Below are positions 1 to 10,815 of a stretch of DNA of 64,000 nucleotides, one piece after another. The notes below the pieces were generated by a model. It ran no database searches and had not been told where the DNA came from. It worked only from the letters and a program-made list of their open reading frames with translations. The stretch is from Chaetoderma sp. LZ-2023a (taxonomy: Eukaryota > Mollusca > Caudofoveata > Chaetodermatida > Chaetodermatidae), in the NCBI GenBank assembly GCA_034401795.1, contig CM067370.1, positions 99,332,164-99,396,163 of the forward strand, read 5' to 3'. The position numbers were made by a program, and so were the translations under genes. Within the stretch, counting starts at the first letter, position 1, and each line of letters opens with the position of its first letter.

Positions 1-2351
1 CCAGATGAACTTTTAAACGTGGGCTCCCGGAGGTACCACACAGACTCGTAGGTCCGCAGAGGTATCCCCGCAAGGGAGGCTCCCGTACATGAGACTTAGC
101 TAATTAACTGAATATAAGCTATTATACCTCTAAGCTGAAAGGAAAGAAAATTATCTCTGTAGTGACGAAAAATTATGTGCCTCACGCGGGCACTACACCT
201 AGTGCTAGTTTGGTTGAGGAGTATTATCCTCGCGTGGACCGTCGTCGCTGAATCCTTGCGAGAGGCAAGTGCCTCACGTGGGCCTCCGTCACGGGAAGGT
301 GTCGCCACTGCTTAAAGCGGGAGAAGAGTAGTAGGCAAAAATGGGCCCCCACTAATATTTAACCAAAATGCTGAAAAGAAAAGACCATACCTAATGAGAT
401 TATGACTATAAGGTTGCGTGCTATTTTACGTGACGACGGGATGAATGATTCCTGAAGGATTCCCACATTATGTAATTCTTAGTAGGCTGAATTAGTAGTT
501 GCCGCTTTATTTATGCGGGCCTTCTTCTATGCTTATCTAACTTTCAGCTTTTAGAGACAAGAACCAGTTTAGGCCGCAAATGGCGGGTGTCTACCTAGCT
601 GTTAGATATGGCTGTCATTGAGAACGGATGTCCTAAGACATCAATACTGAAGACAGTGCTCATACATGTTATTTAGTAAGATCTCCGAACTGGATAAGAA
701 TCCAGACATCTCGCTCCGTAACCACATAAAACGTCACAAGACACTGGTTACTTTTCACAAAAGCATTTTAGGTAACTGATCTATCGTTATGGTGGGGGGT
801 AAGAGAGATGAATACCCACCATAAATGTCCTTCCCGTGAGGGCGTGGCACATCTGAATATCATGCCCAGACATTCTTATGGAATTTGGTGGGGATGCGCA
901 TCTCGCCCGCCACCAGGTCCTATGGAACTAACTTTTTAACCTGTCGTTAGGTTTAAATACAAGTTGCCCAGCTTTGCACTGCAGATGTGCCCTGTCAAAA
1001 ATAGCATCTAAGCGTGCGCATGCGCACTAGGTGCTTTAACGAACTTAGGTTTTTTTATAGCGCGATCTCTCTCATAGGCTGATATACGCTTATGGTTCTA
1101 CCCAGGGTGTGTGTTCAGGGAACGAATCCAGGATGGGCGGTGCGTACCCAGCATGGCTGGTACCGCCGGTACCCGCTCGGTCGATCTGAACTACACCACC
1201 CCCTCCTAGTTTGACATCTGTGGCAAATGATCGTGCATTGCGGATCGATGCACGGATGTACACTAGGTGGGAATTATAGACTTCCCGGGTAGGCGTGTGG
1301 CCGGAGAGGAGTACTGATGCATAGACGCATATTCAAGAGACAGAGCACATAGAGGTGCCAAAGAGGAGAGGGGATGCATACTTTTAGTTTTCAATTTTTT
1401 CGACCTGGAATTATTTTTCCAGGCCGTTTCTTTATTTTTTTTTGGTTTTAATATTTTGGCGCGTGCTGCAACTTTATTTAGTAAATGATCCTAAACAATA
1501 GCTCGCATGGGTGTTCTCTTTGGGTGGGGATAATTATTATCTCCGCAGAGAACACCCAAGCTCCAACGTACCACAATTTAAGTTTTAAATATATAATAAT
1601 ATAAAATATATATGTATATATAAAATATGATTTCCACGTAACATACTCTTACAGGGTATCTAGTATATTACTTCCTAATTACTTGCGCACCCCGGGTAAA
1701 TAAAGGGGTACGCAACACGTACATTTGATTAAAAATATATTTGCGGCCCATTATAGCGGGTCCGCAACGGGCAGCTCTCGCTGACCCCATAGCCGTCCTG
1801 ACATCTAAGACAGGAAGAAAAATAAGAAAAATGGAACATAATAATAATAACTCAAAAGCTAGTTTTATCAGGCAGCCCCAGCATAGCTGAGACTGCATGA
1901 CGGGATTATGACATTATTGCACTGCAGGATGTTGTATTCTTTACGTCGCATACGATGTTCTTACAACACCGGAGTCCACAGTGCTCATTTTGTGTGAGAC
2001 ACAGCTGGGCACTGAAGTGCGCGGCTGTGTCGGATAACCGTAGTCATCCTATGGATGAGATTCAATTGATCTAACACATATAATAAAAAGAAAAGTATTT
2101 CAAAAATAAACTAATAATTAATACCCTTCCATGAATCGCACCACTGATGTTCTGCTGTATCACAAATGATCACACCTCTGCTGCAAAATTTCCCCACTGA
2201 GTCTGGGTCCCGTGACTGACAGTGGTTGGTTGCGGTGGATGCACTATTAATGCTGAGATGCGTTCATTATCACTGGCACTGTCGGAAATGTCTGAAGTGA
2301 TGGTGGCGGAAATATGAGCGTCTATAATGTCTCTAACAGTTACTGCAGGTG
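1..2351. other. No identifiable gene; GC-richer segment beside a retroelement
   Basis: I see no convincing coding region here. Open frames are short and of low complexity. One minus-strand frame at 1,668-1,898 contains a hydrophobic run, but it has no recognisable domain. The segment is richer in G+C than the AT-rich DNA after about 6.5 kb, as is the retroelement DNA to its right, so it may be untranslated or LTR-like material of the same old insertion. A 14-bp palindrome (GTGCGCATGCGCAC) lies at 1,014-1,027 and a strong hairpin at 1,509-1,557. I found no matching LTR partner by eye. Confidence 0.4.
1509..1557. repeat. Hairpin with 11-bp perfect stem
   Basis: GGGTGTTCTCT at 1,509-1,519 is the exact reverse complement of AGAGAACACCC at 1,547-1,557. 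A 27-base loop separates them, with a further short GGGGAT/ATCTCC stem inside. Its function is unknown. It could be a terminal or regulatory structure of the adjacent retroelement. Confidence 0.6.
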
Positions 2352-3460
2352 CTAAAATATCTGTCCGTAAGGCAGCGGTGGTGCTAGTGTTGGCAAGGCG
2401 GGTGATGCTGTTGTCGTTGTGGTTGTCGTGGTGGCTGCGGTGGCTGTTGTGGTGATGGCGGTGTGATGAATTGTAGGCTGAGGCAATGATGTGGGAGCGG
2501 ATACGGCAGGAGATGACATCTTCCGAGACTTAGCATATTTCACCAAACGATTTGCGGTAACATTGGACACGGGCTGAATGTCCTGCGTGTGGGCGATACG
2601 TCTCTTTCCCGCGTATGGTCGTTCCATCGTGGTTCCCTTCCTGATGGCTGGGTCAGAAAGGCTAGGAGGCGGATGCTGGATAACACGAGTTGGAGTTATG
2701 CTAATCGACGCTGGCTGCGACGGTCCTGGTCCCTCGTCTATGGTCAGGTCTGGAGGAGATGGTGACTGCGGGTAACTTGGAATTTCCATTCCCGCAGGTG
2801 TCATGATGACTACCGATATCGGCTGACTGGCTGAAATTGCTTCAGACACAGGGTGCAGGTATAGTGACTAGTTTGATGGCTGATTACTGATGCAGGTGCT
2901 GCCGGACTGGATTCTGCAGAGGACTTTCGCTTCTTACTCCGCTTCAGGACCGGTGTAGATGTAGTGACTGGTAGTGGCATAGTGCTCCCCGACGTGGCTG
3001 CGGGTAGGGTTTCACGTCTTGCTGCCGGTACGTTGCTCACGATAGCTGCGGGAGGATGATGACTAATGGGATATCTATGGGTAGTGTTCTTCGTACAGGC
3101 CATCTTCTCGGTCGGGATTACTTTGACTGGAAACTGAGATTGGAAACGCGTGGTTAAAACTGCACGAATCTCATTTTCTTCCCCGGGAACTAATGTCACT
3201 TCTAACACACGATGATGATGATGGAGTGCATGGGTCACTCCGTAGCGAGTAGCAGTATAGAGATACTGACACGTCACGCAGAAGGCTGACTGGAGGAGAT
3301 GATCCTTGTTAACATGAAGTGTGCGGTCGGATTTTCTCGTAAACGTTCTGGTACAGGGTTCTCCGCTAGCTAATAACAAGTTGCACGGGAATCGTTTTGG
3401 AACTGGTACCGATTCTTCTTCAGACGAATCCTACAACGCTAAATCTTCGAGGAGTGACAT
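2352..3460 (-). pseudogene. C2H2 zinc-finger, proline-rich ORF (gag-like or host-like), broken
   Basis: A minus-strand frame starts with ATG at 3,460 and is interrupted by TAG at its tenth codon (3,431-3,433). It then stays open to 2,810. It encodes a finger-like stretch (RKSDRTLHVNKDH), a clear Cys-x2-Cys...His pair (FCVTC then HALHHHH), a basic patch (KRSKKRKSS) and a terminal YTCTLC half-finger. The reading then passes, out of frame, into a proline/serine/threonine-rich stretch down to 2,352 (SPSPPDL, runs of Thr). A frameshift or programmed slippage is needed near 2,830. A CRE/TATA promoter lies 210-230 bp upstream on the same strand. I do not recognise the family. It is either the gag of a retroelement or a captured zinc-finger gene. 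The early stop argues for decay. Confidence 0.45.
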
Positions 3461-3672
3461 CTCGTTCCCGTATGGTAGGTGGCTGCGGGAACCTTATTCA
3501 AAATCTAATTCCTATCTCTTCATTTTGTTAACTTTCCAGGCCAAGTATAACAATGAACTAATAATAAAAACAGCATAATTTGATTTCCGACACGAAAGAA
3601 GCCTAATGCTATCTGTTCTTCCCTGGTGTCCAGTTTTGATGGGAAGACGAAGTTTCAGAGTGCACTTCCTCC

Positions 3673-3695
3673 TTTTATACTATTTGGTGACGTCA
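3673..3695 (-). promoter_or_regulatory. CRE plus TATA promoter, minus strand
   Basis: Read on the minus strand, the full cAMP-response palindrome TGACGTCA (3,688-3,695) is followed about 10 bp later by TATAAAA (3,673-3,679). About 210 bp further is the ATG of the zinc-finger ORF at 3,460. The spacing is what a polymerase II promoter, including one inside an LTR, would show. Activity is inferred only. Confidence 0.5.
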
Positions 3696-3993
3696 TAGTC
3701 CGAGGATGACCACACCTGGAAGTTTTAACAGGTGATTCGGTCAGCCCTATATGGAAAGTTTTTCTTTCCTACTCTAGACGTCAAGGGATTAATTCTTCAC
3801 GTATATTCACTGTCGGATGCTGCCATAACTTTGATCAATCCATTATCGAATTCAACTTTTCGGTAGTAAAATCCTACTCGTGACTGACGACAATGCGGGC
3901 ATCTTGCTCTCTTAATAATATTGACTATTATTACATGTAAATGAAGTATGTAGATTTTGGCTGTTTCCGTATGACGTCGGGGAAAAGGGAGGG

Positions 3994-4020
3994 GGAGGAG
4001 CGTTGGACAAACGTTCCTCC
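3994..4020. repeat. Short hairpin beside a purine tract
   Basis: GGAGGAGCGTT (3,994-4,004) pairs with AACGTTCCTCC (4,010-4,020), with one G-T type mismatch and a 5-base loop. A 24-base purine-rich tract precedes it at 3,978-4,000. A purine tract followed by a repeat edge is what the 3' end of a plus-strand LTR element would look like, but no LTR pair was found. Confidence 0.4.
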
Positions 4021-5319
4021 CGTGACGCGTACTGTAGATGGGTGTAGTGCACTCTTTATATCCATATAATCATTTCTCCCGTAACTGGATAAGGTGTGTG
4101 CGGGAGATTTGTTGGCTGTTGTTTGTTGATGATAATGTTGTTGTCGGGATGTCCGGGCTGCTGTATGATGCCAATGTTATAAGCGAAGTGGGCGTATTCC
4201 AGTTTTCCATGCATGTGAACACCAAGTCTGTTGTTATTACGGGCGGTGGGGGTTTGCGGGAGATATTATTTCTCTCGCAGATTTTGCGGGTGGAACTGTT
4301 GCGGGGATTTTTGTGTTTCTACCGGGAATTAATTAATACCGGTAGGTGCTGCTAAATGATGTTGTTGCCGATGTTGAATGGCTCTGTTATGCTGAGTATA
4401 ACCGAGTATGTATGTGATGTACGCGCAATGACGAATTGACATATCCAGCCTTGAGGGCAGGTGTGATGACGCTCTGTCTGTTATGTGTTGTCCTGACTGC
4501 TCACGGGGGAGTATGGTAGGCCAAATGGATGGGGTGGCCTTTGGATAGGGGGAGGTGGTCATCTCCCATTACACGACGGTTGGTGTCCTGTCATAGTTTT
4601 CAGACATCGGGAAAATTCGAGCTGAGAGTCTGCTGAACAGGCTGCTTCCCTGCCCACCACGGGGGTAATGTTGGTCGGTGCGGTGCAGGATGCCACCTCC
4701 TCTGTTGCAGCAGTCTCTATCATATCTGAAGATTGATGGTCAACAGATGACGAGTGGAGTGTGAAATGGACTGGGCCGGTGATGTCCGAACTTGGTGTAT
4801 AGATGAGAGATGCCAGTTGGATTTGGGGTGGTGGTGCGGTGACGGATAAGGGTTCCGCCGCTTGAATGGGGATTGGTCTGGCACTTTGGGGGCGTGGTCG
4901 GGTACACCTTGTTGTACGGTTCTGCGGTTATAGACACGCCAAGGCTTCATCTAGCCTCTTCACTTCCATGCTATTCATCACATGTTCCACCCACGGGAAG
5001 CATGGCTTGTGTCAGCCTCAGCCGCCGCTTGTGGCAACTCTATGATAGGGGGCATAGCATGAAGTGGGTGGGAATGGGAAGAAATCGGAGGAACAACTTT
5101 TCCATCCGGTCCCTTGGACAAAACATACACAATGTTCTTCAGATACGAATTCCCAGATCGAGTAGACCCGCGCTGAGGAGGGAGAGGGCGAGTACGTATC
5201 TCGGCATCGTCGTCAGCGTTAGCCGCTTGTTCACCCGCGTTCTGGCTTGGTAGAAGTGGTACTGAACTGGCACCGCGGTGCTCTGCGCTAACCGTGGGAA
5301 TACTAATTTCCGTAGACAT
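4021..5319 (-). pseudogene. Proline-rich remnants, probably retroelement derived
   Basis: Several short minus-strand frames (5,337-4,978, 4,950-4,720 and 4,562-4,329) are rich in Pro, Ser, Gln and His. They carry no recognisable catalytic motif and are broken by stops. They follow directly after the point where the integrase of the Gypsy pol stops matching (about 5,320). The simplest reading is rearranged gag, spacer or 3' sequence of the same or a related element. Plus-strand frames in this stretch are shadows. Confidence 0.35.
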
Positions 5320-6515
5320 ATCTGTCTGGCAAAGCAAATGCTTCTACCCACTTCGCAAAGCAATCTTGTAATACGAGGATGTATTTATTTCCGTCATCCG
5401 TCGTATTCAAGGGTCCGCGCACGTCGATCGCCAGTCACTCCCACGGTGCACCAACAATCTTAATTTGAGATGGTGCGATATGGTGTTGGCCAACAGCGTG
5501 TTTTTGGCATGGGATACATTTGGCAACCCATGCCTTGACACTATCGCGAATCCCGATCCAGTGGAATCTCAATTTGATATGGGCAATAGTCCTTTCCATG
5601 GCCAGATGCCCGGCGTTATCATGCAGTTGTTTTAATATAAGATCACGATAACTTTCCGGGACTACCAGACGGTCATTAATATACAGAATGTTATTTATTA
5701 ATCGATGTTCTTCGAACCGTTGGTAATAATATTTTGCCATGGTGGAAATTGGTGTTACCGATTCCTTGGGAGGACGTACCCCCTCCTGGATCCACGTGTA
5801 TATATTTCGTGTCTGTACATCTGTTGTTTGGTGGTGTGCGATTTTCTCCGGATTCCACTCTGCGCACCTCAATTCGGGGAACTCTGGGGATGGCTGTGTT
5901 GACTGTGTCATGGTGGCAGCCTCTTCGTGTTCAGTCTCTGCGCCAATTCTACTGAGGGCGCCGGCATTCCCATGCAATTTGCCGGGATGGTAAATAACGT
6001 TGAAGTTATAGGCCTGCAGGGATTCCTGCCATCTCGCTACCTGGCCCTCCAGATTTTTCAGGTTCCTGAGCCAGCATAGTGAGGCATGGTCTGTACGGAG
6101 TGTAAAAGGGCGCCCGTACAGTGTTTATAGTACTTGACGAAATGTACCACCGCTAGTAGTTCTCGCTTGGTGGTTGCGTATCTTCTCTCCATTTTATTCA
6201 GAGTACGCGAACCATAACTCAATACATGCTCCGTTCCATCTTCTGTGACCTGAGATAGAACCGCGCCTATAGAGTAAGCTGATGCGTCAGTGTCTAAGAT
6301 GAAATCGAGGTTTGGATTAGGCCTTCACACTCACTCGTCCACTCAAATAGTCGATCTTTTTTGGTGATCTTGTAGAGGGGTGATGCAATCTCGCTGAAAT
6401 GTCGGATGTAACGGCGATAGTACTGGCATAGGCCAAGAAAACTTTGTGTCTCCGTAAGAGGACCACTCTGCTTCTGCCTTAGTTTTTGATGGCCGAGTAG
6501 CCACTCCATCACAGG
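5320..6515 (-). pseudogene. Ty3/Gypsy pol fragment: RT thumb, RNase H, integrase zinc finger
   Basis: On the minus strand, 6,512-6,294 encodes the end of a reverse transcriptase (TETQSFLGLCQYYRRYIRHF, then FSEIASPLYKIT), the connection region typical of Ty3/Gypsy. RNase H follows (LDTDAS, then RRYATTKRELLAVV, then RTDHASL in a shifted frame near 6,120). Next is the HHCC integrase zinc-binding domain (H...HLAMERT...C-x2-C in 5,700-5,500), and then the first 35-40 residues of the integrase core (KYILVLQDCFAKWVEAF), after which similarity stops near 5,320. The RT palm with its catalytic YxDD is absent because the fragment begins abruptly at about 6,515, and the integrase DDE residues are lost. 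At least one frameshift is present. The order RT-RNase H-IN fits Gypsy rather than Copia. It is non-functional. Confidence 0.85.
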
Positions 6516-6767
6516 CTGATCCTACAGTACATGAATTTATACTGCCTGCCATTTATATCATGTTTCCGTTCGTTTGTGGCATCTCCATAGCATTCTTGGC
6601 ACACTGTTTCCACGATTCAATGCAATTTTCTGGGATCATGATCATGATACTAAACTTAGTTTCCTTAATAGAATACCCTAGAGTACTCTGACTATACACG
6701 AATGTTGTGTTGTCTCTGTTGTTAAAAAACAGATACCATTTCAAATTAGTTTCAAAATATACACCAA
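6516..6767. other. No gene seen
   Basis: Base composition drops to AT-rich at about 6,520, marking the edge of the Gypsy fragment. No repeat or coding region is recognised in this stretch. Confidence 0.5.
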
Positions 6768-6906
6768 CTTAGCTGTATAATTTTCTGGAAATTGGTATTC
6801 AGAATGCAGAGATCGATTGATTCCAATATGGGCAAAGCATGGGTAGAGCTTAGCTAGAGATGAATGGGGCATAGCTAAAACTGGATTACTCCATTCATAC
6901 ACTCAT
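6768..6906 (-). repeat. P3 element fragment, reverse orientation
   Basis: Contains the P3 end in reverse: 'ttttctggaaattg', a 'gatcgattgatt' block, then the complement of the cyclic phrase 'agctaagctccaccca'. Only the outer end remains. The palindromic core is missing. Confidence 0.6.
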
Positions 6907-7002
6907 GGAATGGAACTGTCAACTAGAAAACCCACATTCACTGAAAATACCTTTCTCTATATAATAGGTAGCAATCTTATTCAAAGCCTTCATATTATAT
7001 AT

Positions 7003-8490
7003 AAAAAGAAACTTCCGTCCCAAATATTGGGATATTCAATAGTTACTCTAATCACTGCTACTATAAGCTTAGGCCTACTATGTTTGTTTTGGACGCCGAG
7101 GTAATGCGTATGGTTGTGTTTTAACGTGCTCAATGATGCATGTCCATGTGCGTGCACTGTTTGTGTGATTTGCACGTGCATGTCCCACTGGGGTATAACC
7201 ATGTTCTAGTGTCAGTGACTTTCTGCTGTTTTCATGTGTATCCAACTTGAAAGCAAGTTAATTTTGTTGTGACTAAGAATTCCACCAAGCTGGGATGCCG
7301 AGAATTCCTGCAAATCTGCGAGAACGAGCTGTTGGTCTTCTCCAGGCCGGTACAGTGACTGCAGAAGTGGCTCGTATTGTTGGTGTCTCTGCCAGGGCTG
7401 TGAGAAGTCTGAGGAACCGTTTCGAATACACTGGAACTGTTGCTGACCGTCCACGTAGTGGACGCCCACTTGTCACAACACGTGCCCAGGGCAGACACAT
7501 TACCCTGACACACTTACGAAACCGCTTTCAAATTGCCACCATGACTGCAGATAACATTGGCATTAGTGATCAGACAGTCCGTAGTCGTTTGCATAGTGAA
7601 GGCATCAGGTCACGTCGCCCATACGTAGGATGTGTTATGACAGATCGTCATCGCCGAAATCGTTTGGATTGGGCACATGAACATCAACACTGGCCCAGAT
7701 GGCAATGGAACACTGTCCTTTTCTCAGACGAATCTTGTTTTTCCCTGTCTGGAAGTGATGGGAGGGTACGAGTTTATCGCAGACGCAATGAGCGTTACGC
7801 CAACTGCTGTGTCCTGGAGCGGGATCGTTTCGGTGGAGGGCCATCAGTTATGGTGTGGGCAGGTACAGCACATGATTACAGGACTCTGTTGGTCATCATT
7901 CCTGGCAATCTGAGTGCTCATCGTTACAGAGAAGAAATCCTTGCACCATTCGTCGTTCCTCTTTTCCGTAATAATGGTCGTATTCAAATTTTGCAGCAAG
8001 ACAACGCCACTAGTCACACAGCTCGAGACACTGTGCGGTACATGCAAACAGAGAACATCAACTTTATCAATGACTGGCCTTCAAAAGGTCCTGATCTTAA
8101 CCCTATTGAACATTTGTGGGATAACATTGACAAGAGGATTCGACGCCGCCTAAACCCACCAGAAAAAGTGAATGAACTTCAACAGGCACTGTTACACGAG
8201 TGGAAACACATTCCACAAGCAGAAATCAACAGTCTTGTGAATTCCATGCGCAGATGTGTTTCTGTTGTCAGTGCACAAGGTGGTCACACAGGATATTGAG
8301 ATGTGAATTTGGAAAATGACCCCTTGCGTGTATCAGCTCTTTGTGAACGACCCTCTGATATGCCCTGCCGAAGTTGAAAGCTGATTGATAATTCCCATAC
8401 CACATTGAATTATTTATTGTCATTAATGAAATAATTTCACCCACAGCGAATAAATTTTAATGAGGTGAATTGGTGCGGAAGTTTCTTTTT
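7003..8490 (+). mobile_element. Tc1-like transposon (DD35E), about 1.49 kb
   Basis: AAAAAGAAACTTCCG at 7,003-7,017 and its exact reverse complement at 8,476-8,490 bound a complete transposase ORF. TA-rich flanks on both sides suit TA target duplication, although the exact TA is blurred by (TA)n DNA on the right. The inverted repeats seen are short (15 bp), so the true ends could extend by a few bases. The ORF is open throughout, so the copy is young or has been held intact. Confidence 0.85.
7295..8299 (+). CDS. Tc1-like transposase, DD35E, intact
   Basis: The protein has 334 residues, the normal size for a Tc1-family transposase, which cuts and pastes its own element at TA sites in the nucleus. 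Residues 1-45 form a helix-turn-helix (VTAEVARIVGVSARAVRSL) and 45-110 a second DNA-binding subdomain. The AT-hook-like RSGRP linker lies at 54-58. Catalytic residues are visible at D145 (LFSDES), D236 (QQDN) and E272 ([10 protein letters not shown]). Counting residues between D236 and E272 gives 35, not the 34 of classic Tc1, so this is a DD35E enzyme. The ATG at 7,295 begins MPRIPANLRERAV and fits the family start. No frameshift or stop was found. It sits alone between its own inverted repeats. Confidence 0.92.
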   Translation: MPRIPANLRERAVGLLQAGTVTAEVARIVGVSARAVRSLRNRFEYTGTVADRPRSGRPLVTTRAQGRHITLTHLRNRFQIATMTADNIGISDQTVRSRLHSEGIRSRRPYVGCVMTDRHRRNRLDWAHEHQHWPRWQWNTVLFSDESCFSLSGSDGRVRVYRRRNERYANCCVLERDRFGGGPSVMVWAGTAHDYRTLLVIIPGNLSAHRYREEILAPFVVPLFRNNGRIQILQQDNATSHTARDTVRYMQTENINFINDWPSKGPDLNPIEHLWDNIDKRIRRRLNPPEKVNELQQALLHEWKHIPQAEINSLVNSMRRCVSVVSAQGGHTGY

Positions 8491-8497
8491 TTGACTA

Positions 8498-8498
<1 letters not shown>

Positions 8499-8534
<36 letters not shown>
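8499..8534. repeat. (TA)n microsatellite
   Basis: About 18 TA units directly right of the Tc1-like element. It may have grown from the TA target site. Confidence 0.9.
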
Positions 8535-8537
<3 letters not shown>

Positions 8538-8544
8538 AAATAAG

Positions 8545-8840
8545 GAAATTGACAAAGCCCATTTTCACCCAAAATCCTGGACCTATAAACATGAATCCTC
8601 AAAAAGGCACTTCTATCCATCATTAAGAAGGTACCTGCTAAGTTTCATTAAATTATTTTAAGCGATTCAGTCGATTCAGTATGTTATGCTGTTTAAAAAA
8701 ACCAAATTTTCACCCAAAATTGTTTACCCATGGTGAAGGTGCATACTTTAAAAGGAACATCTACCCATCATAAAAAGCCACCTGCAAAGTTTCATTAAAT
8801 TATTTTAAGTGATTTCGTGTGATATGCCGTTTACGAGAAT
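8545..8840. repeat. Two diverged tandem units of about 145 bp
   Basis: The phrases 'ttcacccaaaat', 'catcataa/cattaa', 'acctgc(t/a)aagtttcatt' and 'aaattattttaag' occur twice in the same order, around 8,560-8,665 and 8,705-8,810. The wording is of the same general kind as the R4 repeats further right. Confidence 0.55.
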
Positions 8841-9885
8841 ATTGACAAAAATCATGAGTATCATCTAGAAATGGGCGTGGCACAGCTATAAATGGACCCC
8901 TCGATAGATATTGTCAAGAGGAACATAGATCTTCAAACGTTTAATTTGAACAAATCGGAAACCGGTCAAATAATGCCAACGCACAGACAATTTGGGCACA
9001 CGAGCTAAAACACAAGCAATGTTGCTTAATTTTGATATTTTATTGCATTGTTAGTAGACATAATATCCTTTATTGATCAAAATCACAGAATTTGATCATA
9101 AATCTGACATAGAGGTATTTATATATATATATTAGAACTATATTCAATTTATCCATTACCTTAGATCAGGTAAGTTATGATTATCGGTATGTTACAGTCA
9201 AGCTGTCATAAATATCAATCTTTCTCTGCTATTGATTTGATATGTACAGTCCAGAAATGCCAAATAATTATTCCTTTTAAGGTAACAATTATTTAGAAAA
9301 TAATTTAACTGCGAGCTGTTTCTGCTTATTCCAGTTAAAATATGTTCCAAATATTCAACCATTTTCCTGTACAGTTGTTTTAAAAGTGAGACACTGGAAT
9401 TTCAAGAATTAAAGGGTTATGAAGGGTTAGCACAGGCATTTGACATTGCAAAATTAATAGTTATTCATACCTTTCCATAACCAGATTATAAAATATCCTG
9501 AACTTGATAGCCAAACAAATGGTGTTCATATATGTTTTCTATAAATTACTCTCTTCATTGGAGGACATTTTGGATACAAAAGAAAAACTCAGTTGCCATT
9601 CCGCGAGAATAAATATGAAAGATTAATTTTTAATTTTATATTTTGAAGTTAATTTGACTGGGATCTGTTGCATCAGCTTACATGTATGGCTATTTTTAAA
9701 GAGATATGCAGGAACTTCCTGGTTCAGAGGAGTAGCTTTCACTTTCCCACACGACACGTGAACAAAAAATCGAGAGAAGACAACAATTCACAGAGGCTCC
9801 TCTGCATGTACCTTCAGAAAAACTAACAGCCGTAAGTAAGGATTGTATACTGACAAACCACACTCAACCAACCGCTTGATCATGT
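8841..9885. other. AT-rich intergenic DNA, nothing recognised
   Basis: No coding potential or repeat family was identified on either strand. A short (AT)n run lies at 9,121-9,131. Confidence 0.5.
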
Positions 9886-10105
9886 TTAACCCTTACCACT
9901 CTGATGTCAAAATTTAAAAATTTCACATTAATTTAAAAGATGAACGTAATTTAATTTAATGTTAATTTTTTAATAAATTTGGTGGATGATGGTTCTGTCG
10001 TAGACAGCAACGTCGTACACCAATATTGTTGAAAAATGTACACCAGTTTCTTCGCTAATGACCCGGGAAAAGACAAAATATTGACATCAGAGTGGTAGGA
10101 GTTAA
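9886..10105. repeat. P4 palindromic element, copy 1
   Basis: The ends are TTAACCCTTACCACTCTGATGTCA on the left and its near complement (GACATCAGAGTGGTAGGAGTTAA) on the right. Inside is a fold-back built on AATTTGGTGGATGATGG and the complement of 'gtacaccagtttctt'. Length is 220 bp. The TTAA outer bases suggest a TTAA target site. Confidence 0.75.
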
Positions 10106-10530
10106 ATCTCTTCAACCAAGCAACTGCTGTGTTCACCATCCTCAAGAACAGCCACATCCTTTTGAATTTTCCAACATGGATCGTTCGATGTCTAATCAGT
10201 CCATTAAAAAGAGAACCACTGTGGTTATTATAACATCAATATTGCCTACAAATGAACATAATCACTCTTAACAGATACTTCAGTATGGTCACAGGTTAAT
10301 TCTCCTCGACTAGAAACAAGCCAATGGCCTGGGTCTAGGCTGTATAAGTGGACCAAGATGGATGGACCATGTCCTCAGTTTTACATGCATCAGCAACCAC
10401 ATTGCACATATAAACCTTGCCATACCAAGATGAAATGAGACCACCATAAAGTTACACTGTGAATGGACCAACCACCTAGAAATCATGTAGAGATCGTTCA
10501 CTACTCAATGTAGGCATCCAGTTTATCCAT
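10106..10530. other. No gene seen
   Basis: Short open frames only. No recognised repeat. Confidence 0.45.
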
Positions 10531-10815
10531 CAATCATATGATGTCATAATCAAATATGTGACGTGTAGCATAATGCCATAATAAATTACATCATGAATGA
10601 CTAGATTTAGTCTGTCCTAGATGCTTAATAGTCTGTCAGGTTGTACGCATTGCATGTCTTTACTAGCAACAGCACCCAGTCAGATTAGTTTCAAGATATT
10701 CAACAGCTTACCAGTCTAGTTTTCTGGAAATTGAGATTCAGCGAGTGCAAGGATTGATTGATGCAAGGATCGATTAATCCCAACACTGGAAAAGCATGGG
10801 TGGTGCTTAGCTAGA
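10531..10815 (-). repeat. P3 element, reverse orientation, partial
   Basis: Read in reverse it shows the P3 order. The 'gatgtcataatcaa' tail comes first, then 'agtctgtc...atgtcttta', half of the P2-like core (agtcagattagtttcaagat, attcaacagc), and then 'agttttctggaaattgagat' and 'gcttagctagag'. One arm of the core palindrome is lost. Confidence 0.65.

Noticed and set aside
4038-4355. Plus-strand 105-codon frame
   Set aside because: No homology-like motif, and it lies antisense to retroelement remnants.
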